DNA of 64,000 nucleotides from Lepidostoma basale (lineage: Eukaryota > Arthropoda > Insecta > Trichoptera > Lepidostomatidae), in the NCBI GenBank assembly GCA_022606425.2, contig JAHDVF020000660.1, forward strand, positions 1 through 64,000, written 5' to 3'. Of this stretch, positions 10,700 to 20,945 are shown piece after piece (position 1 is the first letter of the stretch; every line of letters starts with the position of its first letter). Position numbers and translations under genes: made by a program. The notes under the pieces were generated by a model. It was given only the letters and a program-made list of their open reading frames with translations, did no database searches and had not been told where the DNA came from.

Positions 10700-10858
10700 A
10701 GGATACATCGACATGCGTACATGACCCTATGTATAAATGCTGAGGAAGCGAGAGAAGTATGTCAGGATAGAACCGTGTGGCGATCCATTATTTTTGCTTA
10801 CCATTTTTTCTACCTACCCCTCCATGGAGCAGGCGTGATGGTTAGTTAGTTAGTTATT
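10700..10858 (+). mobile_element. LINE A/B 3' end, (GTTA)n tail
   Basis: Diverged 3' end with GTGTGGCGATCCATTATT, GGCGTGATGG and GTTAGTTAGTTA. Contains a small duplication of the CTACCCC motif. Confidence 0.6.
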
Positions 10859-11167
10859 TTAATTACCTATTAAAATTCTGTATATTCTCATAGTATAATC
10901 CATTTTCCCGAAAGTAATATAATAAATTGACAATACCATAGTGGCATATCCGCGATACCACGTAGGACTATTTGCGATACCATCGAAATTTCCTAAACGT
11001 TAATTTGATAGCTATTGCAATTCTGTTTATTCTCATAGCGTGATCTATTTTCAATCACGAAATCTTACACAATAGAAAAAAGTCAAGTGTATTCTCACAC
11101 TATCAAGCTTATGTAAATATACAGGTTGTTTCTTATTTTACCACTCCTTCGTCATACGTAATATATA

Positions 11168-12035
11168 ATTGAATATAAAAATAAACTTTTAGAATATAGA
11201 AATAAACTAAAAGAATATAGGAATAAACCAATAGAATATAGAAATAAACTAAAATAATATAGAAATAAACTAAAATAATATAGAAATAAACTAATAGAAT
11301 ATTGAAATAAACTAAAATAGTATAGGAATAAACTAATAGAATATTGAAATAATCTAAAACAATACAGAAATAAACTAATAGAATATAGGAAAAAACCAAT
11401 AGAATATAGAAATATACTAAAAGAATATAAGAATAAACTAATAGAATATAGGAATAAACTAATAGAATACAGAAATAAACTAAATGAATACAGGAATAAA
11501 CGATTAGAATATAGAAATAAACTAAAATAATATAGAAATAAACTAAAATAATATAGGAATAAACTAATAGAATATGAAAATAAACTAAAATAATGTAAGA
11601 ATAAACTAATAGAATATAGAAATAAACTAAATTAATATAGGAATAAACTAATAGAATATATAAATAAACTTAAAGAATATATGAATAAACTAATATAACA
11701 GAAAAAAACTAAAAGAATATAGGAATAAACTAATAGAATAGAGTAAACTTAAAAAATATAGGAAAAAACCATTAGAATATAGAAATAAACTTAAAAAATA
11801 TAGGAATATACGAATAAACCAATAGGATATGGAAATAAACTAAAAGAATATTGGAATAAACTAATAGATTATTGTAATAAACTAAACGAATATAGGAATA
11901 AACCAATATAATATAGAAATAATCTAAAATAATATAGGAATAAATTAATACAATAAAGAAATAAATTAAAAGAATATTGGAATAAATTAATAGATTATAG
12001 AAATAAACTAAAAGAATATAGGAATAAACTGAGAA
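11168..12035. repeat. Minisatellite, about 21-bp unit
   Basis: About 41 imperfect tandem units of the type AATAGAATATAGAAATAAACT (shown in part), mostly 20-21 bp. The minus strand stays open for 88 codons as a 7-residue repeat (ILLVYFY), which is a by-product of the 21-bp period and not a gene. Confidence 0.9.
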
Positions 12036-12432
12036 TACAGACGGACAAGAGTAGTAAAGGAAGATAAATGCCTTTAAATGAGATCACTGAGATGAATGTG
12101 CGGGAAAACGATATACTGGTATGATAAAATACTGAACGATGAAATAAGAAAGAAATGTAAGGTAAATTAAAATAGAATCCCTAAGATCATTTAGACATAT
12201 GAAACGAACGAACAAGAGAAGAATGGTTAAAATGTTGTATATAACCATTGTGAGTGGAAAGAGAAGCCGTGGAAGACTAAGGAATGCATGGCATGACCAA
12301 ATTTTTCAAATACTTAAAGCCGGCCACATTCGAAGTCGGAAAAATCGACGGGCGTGCATGACACGGTGTATGTTGAGGAATCTAGAGAGGTATGTCAGGA
12401 CAAAGCAGTACAAAGCAATGATTAGTTAGTTA
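12036..12432 (+). mobile_element. LINE C-like 3' end, decayed
   Basis: Contains segments matching MRSLR-MCGKTIY..., NDEIRKKCK and [16 protein letters not shown] in several frames, with stops. Ends at TTAGTTAGTTAA. Adjoins the minisatellite. Confidence 0.55.
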
Positions 12433-13656
12433 ACATGACAGAATATCAAACACCAATGAAAGCAAATAAAAGTAATACGTATTTTCTTCATTGTGTAAAT
12501 AACATTAAAAAGTCATTAAGATGGTTTGAACATATTTCAAATCTAAACTGAAAACCCATATTTTGCGTATTTCATATCCAAAATCCAACTTGTATATTTG
12601 TTTTATTTTCTAACCGATTGAAAATATCAGATGCAGTGTTCATATTTAGATTTTTAAGATTTAAAACACGTCTTAATGCGCCCTTGAGGTGATTACATCA
12701 CGAAAGCAGCGCATTATAAGCATATTATAATTATTATTATAAGCAATGAGTAGAAATTGTGTCATAATACAGAAAGCATTGCGTTAACACATCAAACGAA
12801 TTTTGAAAGCCGAGGTTACTATTAAATTCTATCATATATGGCTGATGCATAAAATAATACTTTAAAACAGTTTCGTTTTTATTACATTACAGTTAAAAAC
12901 ACCATATACCGTTAATAAAAAAATTGTGCTAGGGTAAGATTAACGAAATAGCAATAAAACATAATAAAAACAAAAAATCAAATCGTCTACTTTTTATACA
13001 AATCTAAGATTTTTTGTTAGTTTCGCATTGTTTATTTCAAGGCGGTCTTTAAAGTTCAGCGAATGGTGATATTGAATTCGAATGCAAATTTAAATTGATT
13101 AAAACGAGACAGACTAATACGAAAGGGTGTAAGAATGGCAGAGAAAGAGTATGTTTTGATGCGGTTATGTTTTTCTCCAGAGGTCATAGTTAGTGTTTAC
13201 ATATAAATAAAAATTTCGCTACTTTATTATTTCGATTTAGCTGTATTTTCAAAAAAATAGAAATATTGTTATTAGCCTTGTGAAAATCTCTGGCTCACCT
13301 GCGTAAAATGTATTGTTAGGTTTATATATTTTTCACAATCTTTTGTAGGTGACATTTCAAGAAAAATATATTTCGGTGATTAAAATAATAAATAGTAAAA
13401 ATGCATTTTTTAAATCTCATTTATTGGCCGTTTAAAAATTGCCAAATTACCGTTTTTCTGCGTTTTAAAATAGAAGAAACTGATGTTATTTAATATTTTA
13501 TGACAGCAATCACACCGAAAAAAACAAAAATTGTTACAGCAACTTTACACCGAAAAAAACAAAAATTGTGTTTAAATTAAGAAATAAAGCGTAGAAAAAA
13601 GATCTTCATTCTTAATTGAACGCTAAGGCATTAACACTGTGGAATTCCATAGTAAT
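12433..13656. other. No gene recognised
   Basis: AT-rich, with no open frame of note. 13505-13570 repeats the phrase ACACCGAAAAAAACAAAAATTGT twice (a short local duplication). Confidence 0.4.
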
Positions 13657-13741
13657 ATACTTAGGAAATTGAAAAATAACTTTGTTTAATCCACTAATTA
13701 TTTAGTGAATTAAACAAACTTATTTTCAATTTCCTGAGTAT
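13657..13741. repeat. Palindrome of hammerhead-repeat flank
   Basis: Arms ACTTAGGAAATTGAAAAAT ... and its near-complement ending ATTTTCAATTTCCTGAGT around a short centre (CTAATTATTTAG). The arm sequence is the same as that flanking the hammerhead-like cores at 767 and 35127. Confidence 0.7.
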
Positions 13742-13929
13742 ATTTAAGGAACTTAATAAAAATGACGTATCATTTTTAAAACTCTAACATTAACATTAAT
13801 TTATTTATGTTATTGCAAGAGTTATCTTGTGTCATCGAAAATTTTAGTAACTATTATATTTATTGTGCAAGATTGGTTTCATAATCTATAATAACTAAAC
13901 GAATTTTGAACATTTTTAAAGTTTTGTAC

Positions 13930-14092
13930 CATTCTCGCCATTCGGTTAACTCGCTACTTTTCCTACGCTGGCAACACTTAGACGAATAGGTAATCAAACA
14001 TGGCAGTCGCGCTACTGTCAGTCGCCGTGTTTGACGTTTGCACCCTCTCCATGGACCGCCGCTTCTTAGATCGCTGATAACCTTTCGAAATC
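13930..14092 (+). promoter_or_regulatory. Presumed promoter and 5' UTR of the leishmanolysin-like gene
   Basis: The sequence becomes clearly GC-richer than its surroundings just upstream of the exon 1 ATG and is free of recognised repeats. An arthropod-type initiator TCAGT occurs at 14018-14022, but no downstream promoter element at the expected spacing was seen and no TATA box was found. The assignment rests on position and composition only. Confidence 0.3.
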
Positions 14093-14335
14093 ATGCTGCA
14101 GCCGCGCAAAGACCGCGCGAAACGGACAACAACAAACGGAACAGTGCATCGGTTGTGCAACTTCAGCGATATTCGCTGGTTTTATGTGATACTTGCCGTG
14201 TTGTGTGCAGCCGCCAGTGTCAAATGTCACAGTGATCACGAGAGTGAAGCCGAACGCGGGTTTGTTGAGGAGGAATCGATCGGGAATCGTCATCATGGAA
14301 GGCAGTGCCGTCACGTTCACCCAACAGTAGACGAG
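14093..14335 (+). CDS. Leishmanolysin-like peptidase (invadolysin), coding exon 1
   Basis: First coding exon of a peptidase M8 (leishmanolysin/invadolysin) zinc metalloprotease, 81 codons. Visible: a basic N-terminus, a hydrophobic segment at about residues 28-45 (WFYVILAVLCAAASVKC) that fits a signal peptide or signal anchor, then an acidic stretch and the motif CRHVHP near residue 73. Cys-x-His in this position is the propeptide motif of the family (family knowledge). The ATG at 14093 is the first in this frame; the next upstream ATG, at 14038, is in another frame. A donor GAG|GTGTGA at 14336 ends the exon in phase 0. Joined to 61182, the protein continues in frame as VDE-VVRGVKLEE, which fits the family. 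In Drosophila the protein is known for roles in chromosome and cell-division biology and cell migration. The ATG-to-stop frame runs one codon further (V, then TGA) if the donor is ignored, which supports splicing here. The transcript start was not determined. Confidence 0.88.
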
Positions 14336-14344
14336 GTGTGAATT

Positions 14345-14905
14345 TATTTACGATTTTATTACTTATTAAACACACTGTATGCTCCTCTAAATGGAATGCT
14401 ATGTTTATCTATTCTGAAATACAATATTCCGTTAGCCCATGAAGCTTTTGATATAACGCACACACACAACAATCACATATTTCCCTAATTCAATAAAACA
14501 GTGTACATTAAAAAAATATAAACACAAAAAACAAACATATAACATTATCCATACAACAAACTTACAAAACAGGAAGCTTTTAACATCGCGTATTTATTTA
14601 TTTGTGTACCTAATTATTCAATAAAATTAGTTTAATTTATAAGATCTTTAAATATTTAATCGAACTCAGTTTTCGAGATTTCGAATGTAACGAGGAAACA
14701 GATACTACATGTCTTTATGTGATGGGCAGATGAAGATGTCTTTGTAAGCATTTAAAAATATATATTCTCTGATATAACGAGTAATTCTTAACAAGCAAAT
14801 TCAGTCGGTACCATCTCCATCGTAAAAACCAAGTTCGGCAATATATTAAAACGCTTATATACTGTGTTTGAACGACACCTTTTATTGGGTTTTTTTAACA
14901 TTAGC
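14345..14905. other. Start of intron 1, no repeat recognised
   Basis: AT-rich sequence after the exon 1 donor. No domain or known repeat seen until the hammerhead-like motif at 14912. Confidence 0.4.
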
Positions 14906-14911
14906 AACTGG

Positions 14912-14937
14912 TTTCGGTCCAAGCGAACCTTCATCAG
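14912..14937 (-). ncRNA. Hammerhead-ribozyme-like core
   Basis: Minus strand: CTGATGA, A, GGTTC-GCTT-GGACC (5-bp stem with one G-U pair), GAAAC. Core nucleotides are complete. Stems I and III were not resolved. Confidence 0.5.
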
Positions 14938-15013
14938 GGTAACAAAACAAATGTCACATTAAAATTAATAAATATATATCTTATCTTCTTCTTTTTCTCC
15001 TTATAGACCTTTG

Positions 15014-15394
15014 GCTGTGGATACTCTGTGTATGATAGAGTGTCGAATGAATATATAAGAAGTTAATGCGGTGCGAATGGTGGTGTTATGAACAAAATAA
15101 TGAAAGGATCATTAAGAAGGTTTGGACACATGAAAAGAATGGTAAAAAAACATATTGGTAATGATGTAAATGGAACCAGAAATAGAGGAAGACCGAGGAA
15201 AACGTGGCACGATCAAATAAATCAAATATTGATGAATGTCGGCCACGGGAGGAGTCAGATAAATCAACTTGCGTGCACGACACGATGTATGAATGTTGAG
15301 GAATCGAGAGAAATATGTCAGGAAAGAAAAGTGTGGCAGTCCATTCTTTCTGCCTACCCCTTCGGCTAGACGGCGTGATGGTTAGTTTGTTAGT
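15014..15394 (+). mobile_element. LINE A 3' end
   Basis: Encodes [36 protein letters not shown], then the A 3' end and a short GTTAG tail. 14986-15013 just before it matches the 3' end of a minus-strand E'-type LINE, so LINE A appears to have landed there. Confidence 0.7.
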
Positions 15395-15480
15395 TTTTTA
15401 GAAATTTCGTTTCTTGTAAAGAGGTGATGGTTCAGAAAAGGATAGAAAACTATGGTTTGGACGGTAATGCCATCGAAGAA

Positions 15481-15905
15481 GAAGCTTCTTATTTTTCTTC
15501 TTTTTCTCCTTATAGACCTTTGGTCTGTTCCTGAAATCAGGCTGGCCTCTCTTGGGAGGTTGACTCCCAACTATCTCTCCATCTCTTCGGCGGTCTTCCG
15601 GGGGGACGGCAGCCGGCAGGAATCTGATGCGCCACAGCGTGTGGGATTCTGGTGGGATCCATTCTCTGCACGTGCGCATTCCAGTATCTTCTGCGTTGTC
15701 TGCCCCATCTCACGATATCCTCCACCTTACAGATCTCGCGGATGGCCGTGTTCCTCACCCTATCTCGAACAGTCCTTCCTGCTATCATCCTCAGCGTCCG
15801 CATCTCTGCCACCCGTACTTTAGCCTTCGTTCTTGTGGTATCCGCTCTGGTCTCAATGCTATTTGTCAGTATAGGCCTTACGCAGGTTTTATATACCTTA
15901 TAATA
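15481..15905 (-). mobile_element. LINE E'-type C-terminus
   Basis: The minus frame encodes MAEMRTLRMIAGRTVRDRVR, AIREICKVEDIVRWGRQ and PAGCRPPGRPPKRWRDSW. Tail side at 15481 (TTCTTC). Related to LINE E but distinct. Confidence 0.7.
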
Positions 15906-16048
15906 TAATAAAATAAAACTGTAGTTTTAATATTGTCCTGATAAATCTTGGGTACAAGCGAAACCAGTTGGCGTCAAATATAATTTCAATTTCGTGGTTA
16001 ATATAAAAAATATTTTAATTAATACGAATGAAAACGTCTGTTTTCTAG

Positions 16049-16142
16049 AAGTTTTATTATATTTTATGGGAGTGACATGTTTGGTAATGCCTCAGCTAGG
16101 CGAAACATGTCATCTCCATAAAATATAATATCTATAAAACAT
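16049..16142. repeat. Snap-back palindrome around a CGAAAC motif
   Basis: The left arm ends TTATTATATTTTATGG..GTGACATGTTT; the right arm is AAACATGTCATCTCCATAAAATATAATA. The centre holds GCCT-CAGC-TAGGC-GAAAC, like the stem II and GAAA part of a hammerhead core without a good CUGANGA. Confidence 0.65.
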
Positions 16143-16241
16143 TAGATTTTAGTTCATATTCATTATTTAATATGGAGTTATACATCACTGTTCAAGAAAC
16201 AATGAATAAGGTAATAATTAAATCAAACGATTTTCGACAGA

Positions 16242-16271
16242 CTGATGTCAATGCCAGCGAGCCTGGCGAAA
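16242..16271 (+). ncRNA. Hammerhead-like core, one core change
   Basis: CTGATGT (last A of CUGAUGA replaced by T), then GCCAG-CGAGC-CTGGC (perfect stem), then GAAACC. Probably inactive, but the same architecture. Confidence 0.4.
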
Positions 16272-16318
16272 CCGGTCGCTGTCGAAATAAAGACAAAAGT
16301 GGAAGTAGCTAAAAAAAA

Positions 16319-16690
16319 ACTCTTCTTCTTCTGATTGTAGATCTTGCGTTCTGTTTATGCAGGATATCAACTTTCTTCCTGTGATGAAGACGACCATTTT
16401 TCTCTCCATCTCTTTGGTGGTCTACGGCCCTCTGGAGTCTCGTGCATCACTATATTAGGAATTCTTGTCCATTCTCTCGATGTGGTCCCTCCAGAATTGT
16501 CTTCTCTGCCTACCCTATCTCACTATGTCTTCAATTTTGCAGGTTTTGCGAATTTCTTCATTGGGTATCTTATCTCTAAAGGTTCTCCCACAATAGATCG
16601 CAATGTTCTCATTTCTGTTACTGTAAACAGATGTTTGGTTCTGACAGTGTCTGCTCTTGCTTCGATTCCGTAGGTCTTATTATGGGCCTG
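16319..16690 (-). mobile_element. LINE E'-type C-terminus, decayed
   Basis: The minus reading recovers RTLR-IVGEPL-like, KLAKIEDIVR and FWRDHIERMDKNS-type motifs in broken frames. Starts with TTCTTCTTCTG (tail). Confidence 0.55.
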
Positions 16691-16756
16691 ATGCATGTTT
16701 TATAAATTGTACTTTAATGCATTTGATGATGCCCTAGCACGGCAAAACAATCAATA

Positions 16757-17228
16757 TTTTTTAAAGACTAACACTTTATCAATCAATGATCTCTCTCTCT
16801 CTGGTTTCAATCTTGGGATTGGTTTGCTGCAATTTCCTCTATTCTTCTCTTCCATTCTTCCCTGTCTTGTGCGGCTCTTTTGAAATGTGTATATGATGAG
16901 CAGCGCACGTCCACCAACAGGTCCTCCAGGTACTCTCGGCGTGGGCGTCCCCTAGACTTTGTCCCCTCGGTCATACCCTCCATTATGGCATGCAAGGGAC
17001 CTTCTTGACGTATTACATGGCCGATCCATCTTGCACGCCTTTCGGACAAGGTCCTGAGCAGGTGCCTCCCTCCTTCGATTCTTTGATAATCAATGATATT
17101 AGAATTTCTTTAAAATCTTCAATATGAGCAGAAACTTGCTCATTTTTATGAAGAAGGAATATTGTCGTATCCAGGCTCGAACCCATGTCCCTTGGATCAG
17201 GAGCCAAGCGTTCTGTGCCCTCGAACTG
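16757..17228 (-). mobile_element. SINE2 copy, split by a LINE G insertion
   Basis: SINE2 tail side 16757-16790 and head side 17089-17228 (box B CCAGGCTCGAACCC on +). The two halves are separated by 16791-17088, flanked by perfect 10-bp repeats AATCAATGAT at 16781-16790 and 17089-17098. Confidence 0.75.
16791..17088 (-). mobile_element. LINE G 3' end with (GA)n tail, inserted in SINE2
   Basis: The minus frame encodes SERRARWIGHVIRQEGPLH, GTKSRGRPRREYLEDLL and RAAQDREEWKRRIEEI, then an (AG)n tail. C-terminal part of an RTE-like ORF, about 80 codons. Insertion limits are given by the 10-bp duplication. Confidence 0.75.
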
Positions 17229-17477
17229 CGCTTGTATTATTTCCGATGAAATATAAAAGAAAGTTTTACAGTGAGTTGTATTTTTACGCATTTCATAACA
17301 TTTTCTAAGGCACAGTATTTATACCATGGACACCGCTGGTGTGCAATGACATTGCACCTTTTTTGATGAAGTCACCGACCCGACAAAATGATATTTGTTG
17401 AAGATGATTTTTAACTTCAAGGGCGATCGGCATTTGGACAATGGCGGCAATCGCCTGTTTTCAGAATGTGGCATACA

Positions 17478-17950
17478 CGACAAATCAATAAAGCCTCTGC
17501 CGTGTCAGGGTGTCTGAATTATCTGGTCTGGAAGAACAAGCACATGCGTATCGACAGCAAGGTCAGAATTTACAAGACATGCGTGTGACCTATCATGGCG
17601 TGTGCTGTAGAGACGCTGGCCAACAATGTAAGAACCATGGGTCTGCTAAGAACATCTGAGATGAAGGTCCTATGATCCATTACTGGAAAAACTCTCCGAG
17701 ATCGTGTCCGTAACGCACACATAATAAAATTTGCGACATAGAGGATATCGTTCGGTGGAGTAGATCCAAAAGAAGATACTGGAGGGACCATGTAGCCACA
17801 ATGGATAGTGACAGACTCGCATATACAGCTGCTTAAGAAATCCTCTTTGGACACCGTCTATCTGGGAAGACCGCCTAAGAAATAGAGGGACAGCTGGATA
17901 TCATGATCCCAGGAGACATGATTTCTGTGTCACAGATCGTCAGATCTTTT
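17478..17950 (+). mobile_element. LINE E C-terminus, pseudogene copy
   Basis: Homologous to 7900-8375: ASAVSGCLN, NKHMRIDSKVRIYKTC, then RTSEMKVL and the 3' end with GTCACAGATCGTCAGATC. Contains stops and shifts. Confidence 0.65.
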
Positions 17951-17956
17951 AAAAGA

Positions 17957-18476
17957 AGAAGTAGGAAAAGAAATACAAGCCCAAGTATACAAGGCAGCTG
18001 CAATCTCTGGGGCTATAAAATCCACAATATGGAAAAACAAAGACATGGCCATTAAGAGTAAGAAGAGAATCTATAAAGCATGCGTAAGACCAACAATAAC
18101 ATATGGCGTCAAAGCAAGGGCAGACACAGTAAGAACCAAACAAGTTTTGAGGACTTCCGAAATGAATGCAGTGAGGACAATAGCAGGCAAGACACTGAGG
18201 GATCGCGTGAGGAACACCAGAATAAGAGGGATATGTGAGGTTGAGGATATTATAAGATGGAGCAGACAGCGAAAAAGGGACTGGTACGGTCATGTTCAAA
18301 GAATGGACACCACCAGACTCCCCTATATTGCATTACATAATCAACCCCATGGGAATCGTCCTCGTGGAAGACCTCCTAAAAGATGGACGGACAGCTGGGA
18401 ATCTACCTCACAAGAGGAGCAACACTCTGGAGAAAGACCACATAGGTCTACAATAAGGAAGAAGAAGAAGAAGTAG
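17957..18476 (+). mobile_element. LINE E' C-terminus with (GAA)n tail
   Basis: Encodes AIKSKKRIYKACVRPTITYG, VLRTSEMNAVRTIAGKTLRD, CEVEDIIRWSRQRKRDW and NRPRGRPPKRWTDSW. A 143-codon open frame, ending at GAAGAAGAAGAAG. Follows the E copy directly. Confidence 0.75.
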
Positions 18477-18477
18477 A

Positions 18478-18612
18478 CAAACATGGACTTTCAGCTTGGA
18501 TCTGAAATCTGTCGGATCATATATGCACCTAAGGTATGAAGGGAGATTGTACCAAGCTGGTCGATCGGTTACTGCAAAGGCTTTATCACTGATTTTTTTG
18601 TATTTATACAAC
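18478..18612 (-). mobile_element. CR1/L2-like ORF C-terminal tail
   Basis: The minus frame encodes SDKAFAVTDRPAWYNLPSYL, then YDPTDFRSKLKVHVCLLL. This matches the usual x-W-N-x-L-P ... F-K-x-x-L-K-x-H-L-F ending of CR1/L2 proteins. Confidence 0.6.
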
Positions 18613-18639
18613 GCTTCTAATCAACTAATCTACCTATTG

Positions 18640-19120
18640 CAGATGAGTTCGCTGAGTGTGGAACTTCGGACCTTCTGTGTGGCAGTCATAGCTTCGTGTT
18701 ACTTACTTTCTATGGCCATACAAATCTTGAAGAGTTTTAGCCTCCTTGATGATTTTTCGCCAAGCTCCTCGATCCTGCGCCTTTTGCTCCCAGCAGTCCG
18801 ATTCGCCAAACCAGATCAGAACATTGTCCATTAGGCGCTGTCCAGGCATTCCTCTCTCTCCGGTTTCAATCTAGCAATTGGTCTGCAGTAAGGCGACGCA
18901 TCTCCTCTTCCACTCCGCTCGATCCTCGGCAACTCTCTTCAACTCCGGATAAGAGGTGCAGCCCATATCTCGGTAAATCTGGTCTAGGTACTCTTGGCGA
19001 GGTCGTCCTCTGCCAATCAATCCCTCGACCATTCCTTCCAACACATTATGCAAGAAACATTCGTGTCGCAACACATGACCAATCCATCCTGCGCGCCTCT
19101 TCGCTATGGTGTTCAACACG
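18640..19120 (-). mobile_element. LINE G 3' end
   Basis: The minus frame encodes AKRRAGWIGHVLRHECFLHN, GRGRPRQEYLDQIYRDM and AEDRAEWKRRCVALLQ. Same family as 16791-17088. Confidence 0.7.
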
Positions 19121-19372
19121 TGCCTACTCTCTTCAACCTGCTTGGCCTTCCTAGAGGTCTTATTCCAGTCCGTCTAGACACGTACAGGGTCTTGATTGCT
19201 CTGGTCTCTTCAGCTCGGCATACATGCCCAATCCATGCTAGGCGACCGGCTGTCACGGTGCTCGTTATAAGGGGCTGCTGGGTCATCGTACAGATCTCTT
19301 GGTTGGTCCTATACCTCAAAGTTCCCGCTGCAACACCAGGTCTGGGTAGCTTCGTGTTATGATTTTTTAATA
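19121..19372 (-). mobile_element. LINE G-related ORF segment
   Basis: The minus frame encodes VAAGTLRYRTNQEICTM and AGRLAWIGHVCRAEETRAIK. It could be the upstream part of the same element as 18640-19120, or a second family in tandem. Confidence 0.55.
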
Positions 19373-19630
19373 ATTGCAACTAACACAAGTTTACGAGATG
19401 TTTGTAATATATTTTCTAAATAAATAAAAATATATAACTCGTTTAACAATAAAATTTCAATCTGTTTGTACGCAAGTTTCATTCGCTCCAATTAGCGCCA
19501 GACTTCTGACACTCAGCCGTCTCGCTCTATTTCACCGCGCTAGAGCAAGATGGAGAGATCACTGATAACGTGATAACTAGCCAGTATACAAAAGTTCCGC
19601 CCCGCGTATCCGCCACCACGCAACCATAAA

Positions 19631-19945
19631 ATAACTAACTAACCATCACGCTGTCTCCCCGAAGGGGTTGTATCCAAAATATTATCGTGCTATTTCTTGA
19701 TGGCAGGTTTTATCTGTTTATACATTTTTTTTTTTCAAAAACAAACTATGTGATATAACAACAAACCATCAGGCCTTTTCGCTGAAGGGGTAGCCAGATA
19801 GAATAAACCGCCTTACTCTAGATTCCTCGACCCTTTCGTTATTTTTTGCATAACACTTCATTCGCACCGCATTCACTTCTTATACCTGTATTTGCATTTG
19901 ACACTCTTCATATACAGATTGATCACGCACTCGTCTTAAATATCT
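19631..19945 (-). mobile_element. LINE A-type 3' end fragments
   Basis: 19631-19680 is a short minus copy of the A 3' end (AACTAACTAACCATCACG). 19765-19930 is a second diverged one (ACAAACCATCAGGCC... CTTCATTCGCACCGCATTCAC). Both are truncated. Confidence 0.5.
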
Positions 19946-20361
19946 CATTTAACTAACTAACTAACCATTACGCCGTTCTCCGAAGGGGTAGGCAGAAAGA
20001 ATGGACTGCCACACTTTTCTTTCCTGACATATTTCTCTCGCTTCCTCGACATTCATACATCGCGTCATGCACGCGCGTCGATTTCTCTGACTCCTCACGT
20101 AGCCGACATTCAATATTTGATTTATTTGATCGTGCCACGTTTTCCACGGTCTTCCTCTATTTCAAGTTCCATTTACATCGTTACGATCTCATTTCTATTG
20201 CATTTATTCTACTTTTATCCTTCTTTTGCCAGTTCCATGCTTCGCTTCCATACATGAGGGTCGGTACAAGAACACCATTGTGTACTACCATCTTAGCTTT
20301 TCTTTGGATAGTCTCTTGTTTGCGATGACAACTTTAAGTACATCATTTACTCTGTTGCCTG
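19946..20361 (-). mobile_element. LINE A 3' part with internal deletion, minus
   Basis: Tail TTAACTAACTAACTAACC, then the A 3' end. At about 20180 it jumps over roughly 240 bp to the region encoding EMRSL.. / WNWQKKD, and ends near the GNRVND motif. Confidence 0.65.
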
Positions 20362-20482
20362 AAATCGACGCGTGCATGACACGATGTATGAATGTTCAGG
20401 AATCAAGAGAAATATGTCAGGAAAGAAAAGTGTGGCAGTCCACTCTTTATGCCTAACCCCTTCGGGGAGACGGCGTGATGGT
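20362..20482 (+). mobile_element. LINE A 3' end, plus
   Basis: Starts directly at AAATCGACGCGTGCATGAC and ends GGCGTGATGGTTAGTTAGTTA. Head-to-head with the minus copy 19946-20361. Confidence 0.65.
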
Positions 20483-20762
20483 TAGTTAGTTAGTTATTTA
20501 ATGAGTTATTAAATTATATAAAATACAACTCGACTTACAATGGCTGCTGTAAGATCTCTTTGCTAGTGGACTTCGCTTTAGAATCAAGTTCTGCTAATTA
20601 GCGAACCAATACATTTAATGGGTGTGTTATTAAATAGAAAACTGATGCGGAGAGCTTGGAGAAAATGTGTGCGCGTTATATTATATGTCGCTCGATAAAC
20701 TTTCTTTCTTCGCAATATCACAATGACACCCACCGCTGGCCCTAAACCAGCGGCTTCCATAA

Positions 20763-20903
20763 GGTAGTAGAAGCCGATTTTCATGTCTTTTTTGGAGGGC
20801 GTTTTTTTGTAGGAAAATATAAATGAATCGTTTTGGATATTTGGGATGTTTTTATTTACATATTAAAGATACAAAAAAAAATTTTTTTGAAAAAATTTAA
20901 TAG

Positions 20904-20945
<42 letters not shown>

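Noticed and set aside
11133..11399. 88-codon minus-strand frame with ILLVYFY repeats
   Set aside because: Product of a 21-bp minisatellite period; no gene context.
11168..12035. CRISPR-like array
   Set aside because: Units are contiguous AT-rich repeats with no unique spacers, in a eukaryotic context.
15452..15823. 123-codon plus-strand frame
   Set aside because: Shadow of the minus-strand LINE E' reading (RDRVRNTAIREICKVEDIV ... GRPPKRWRDSW), which matches known LINE C-termini.
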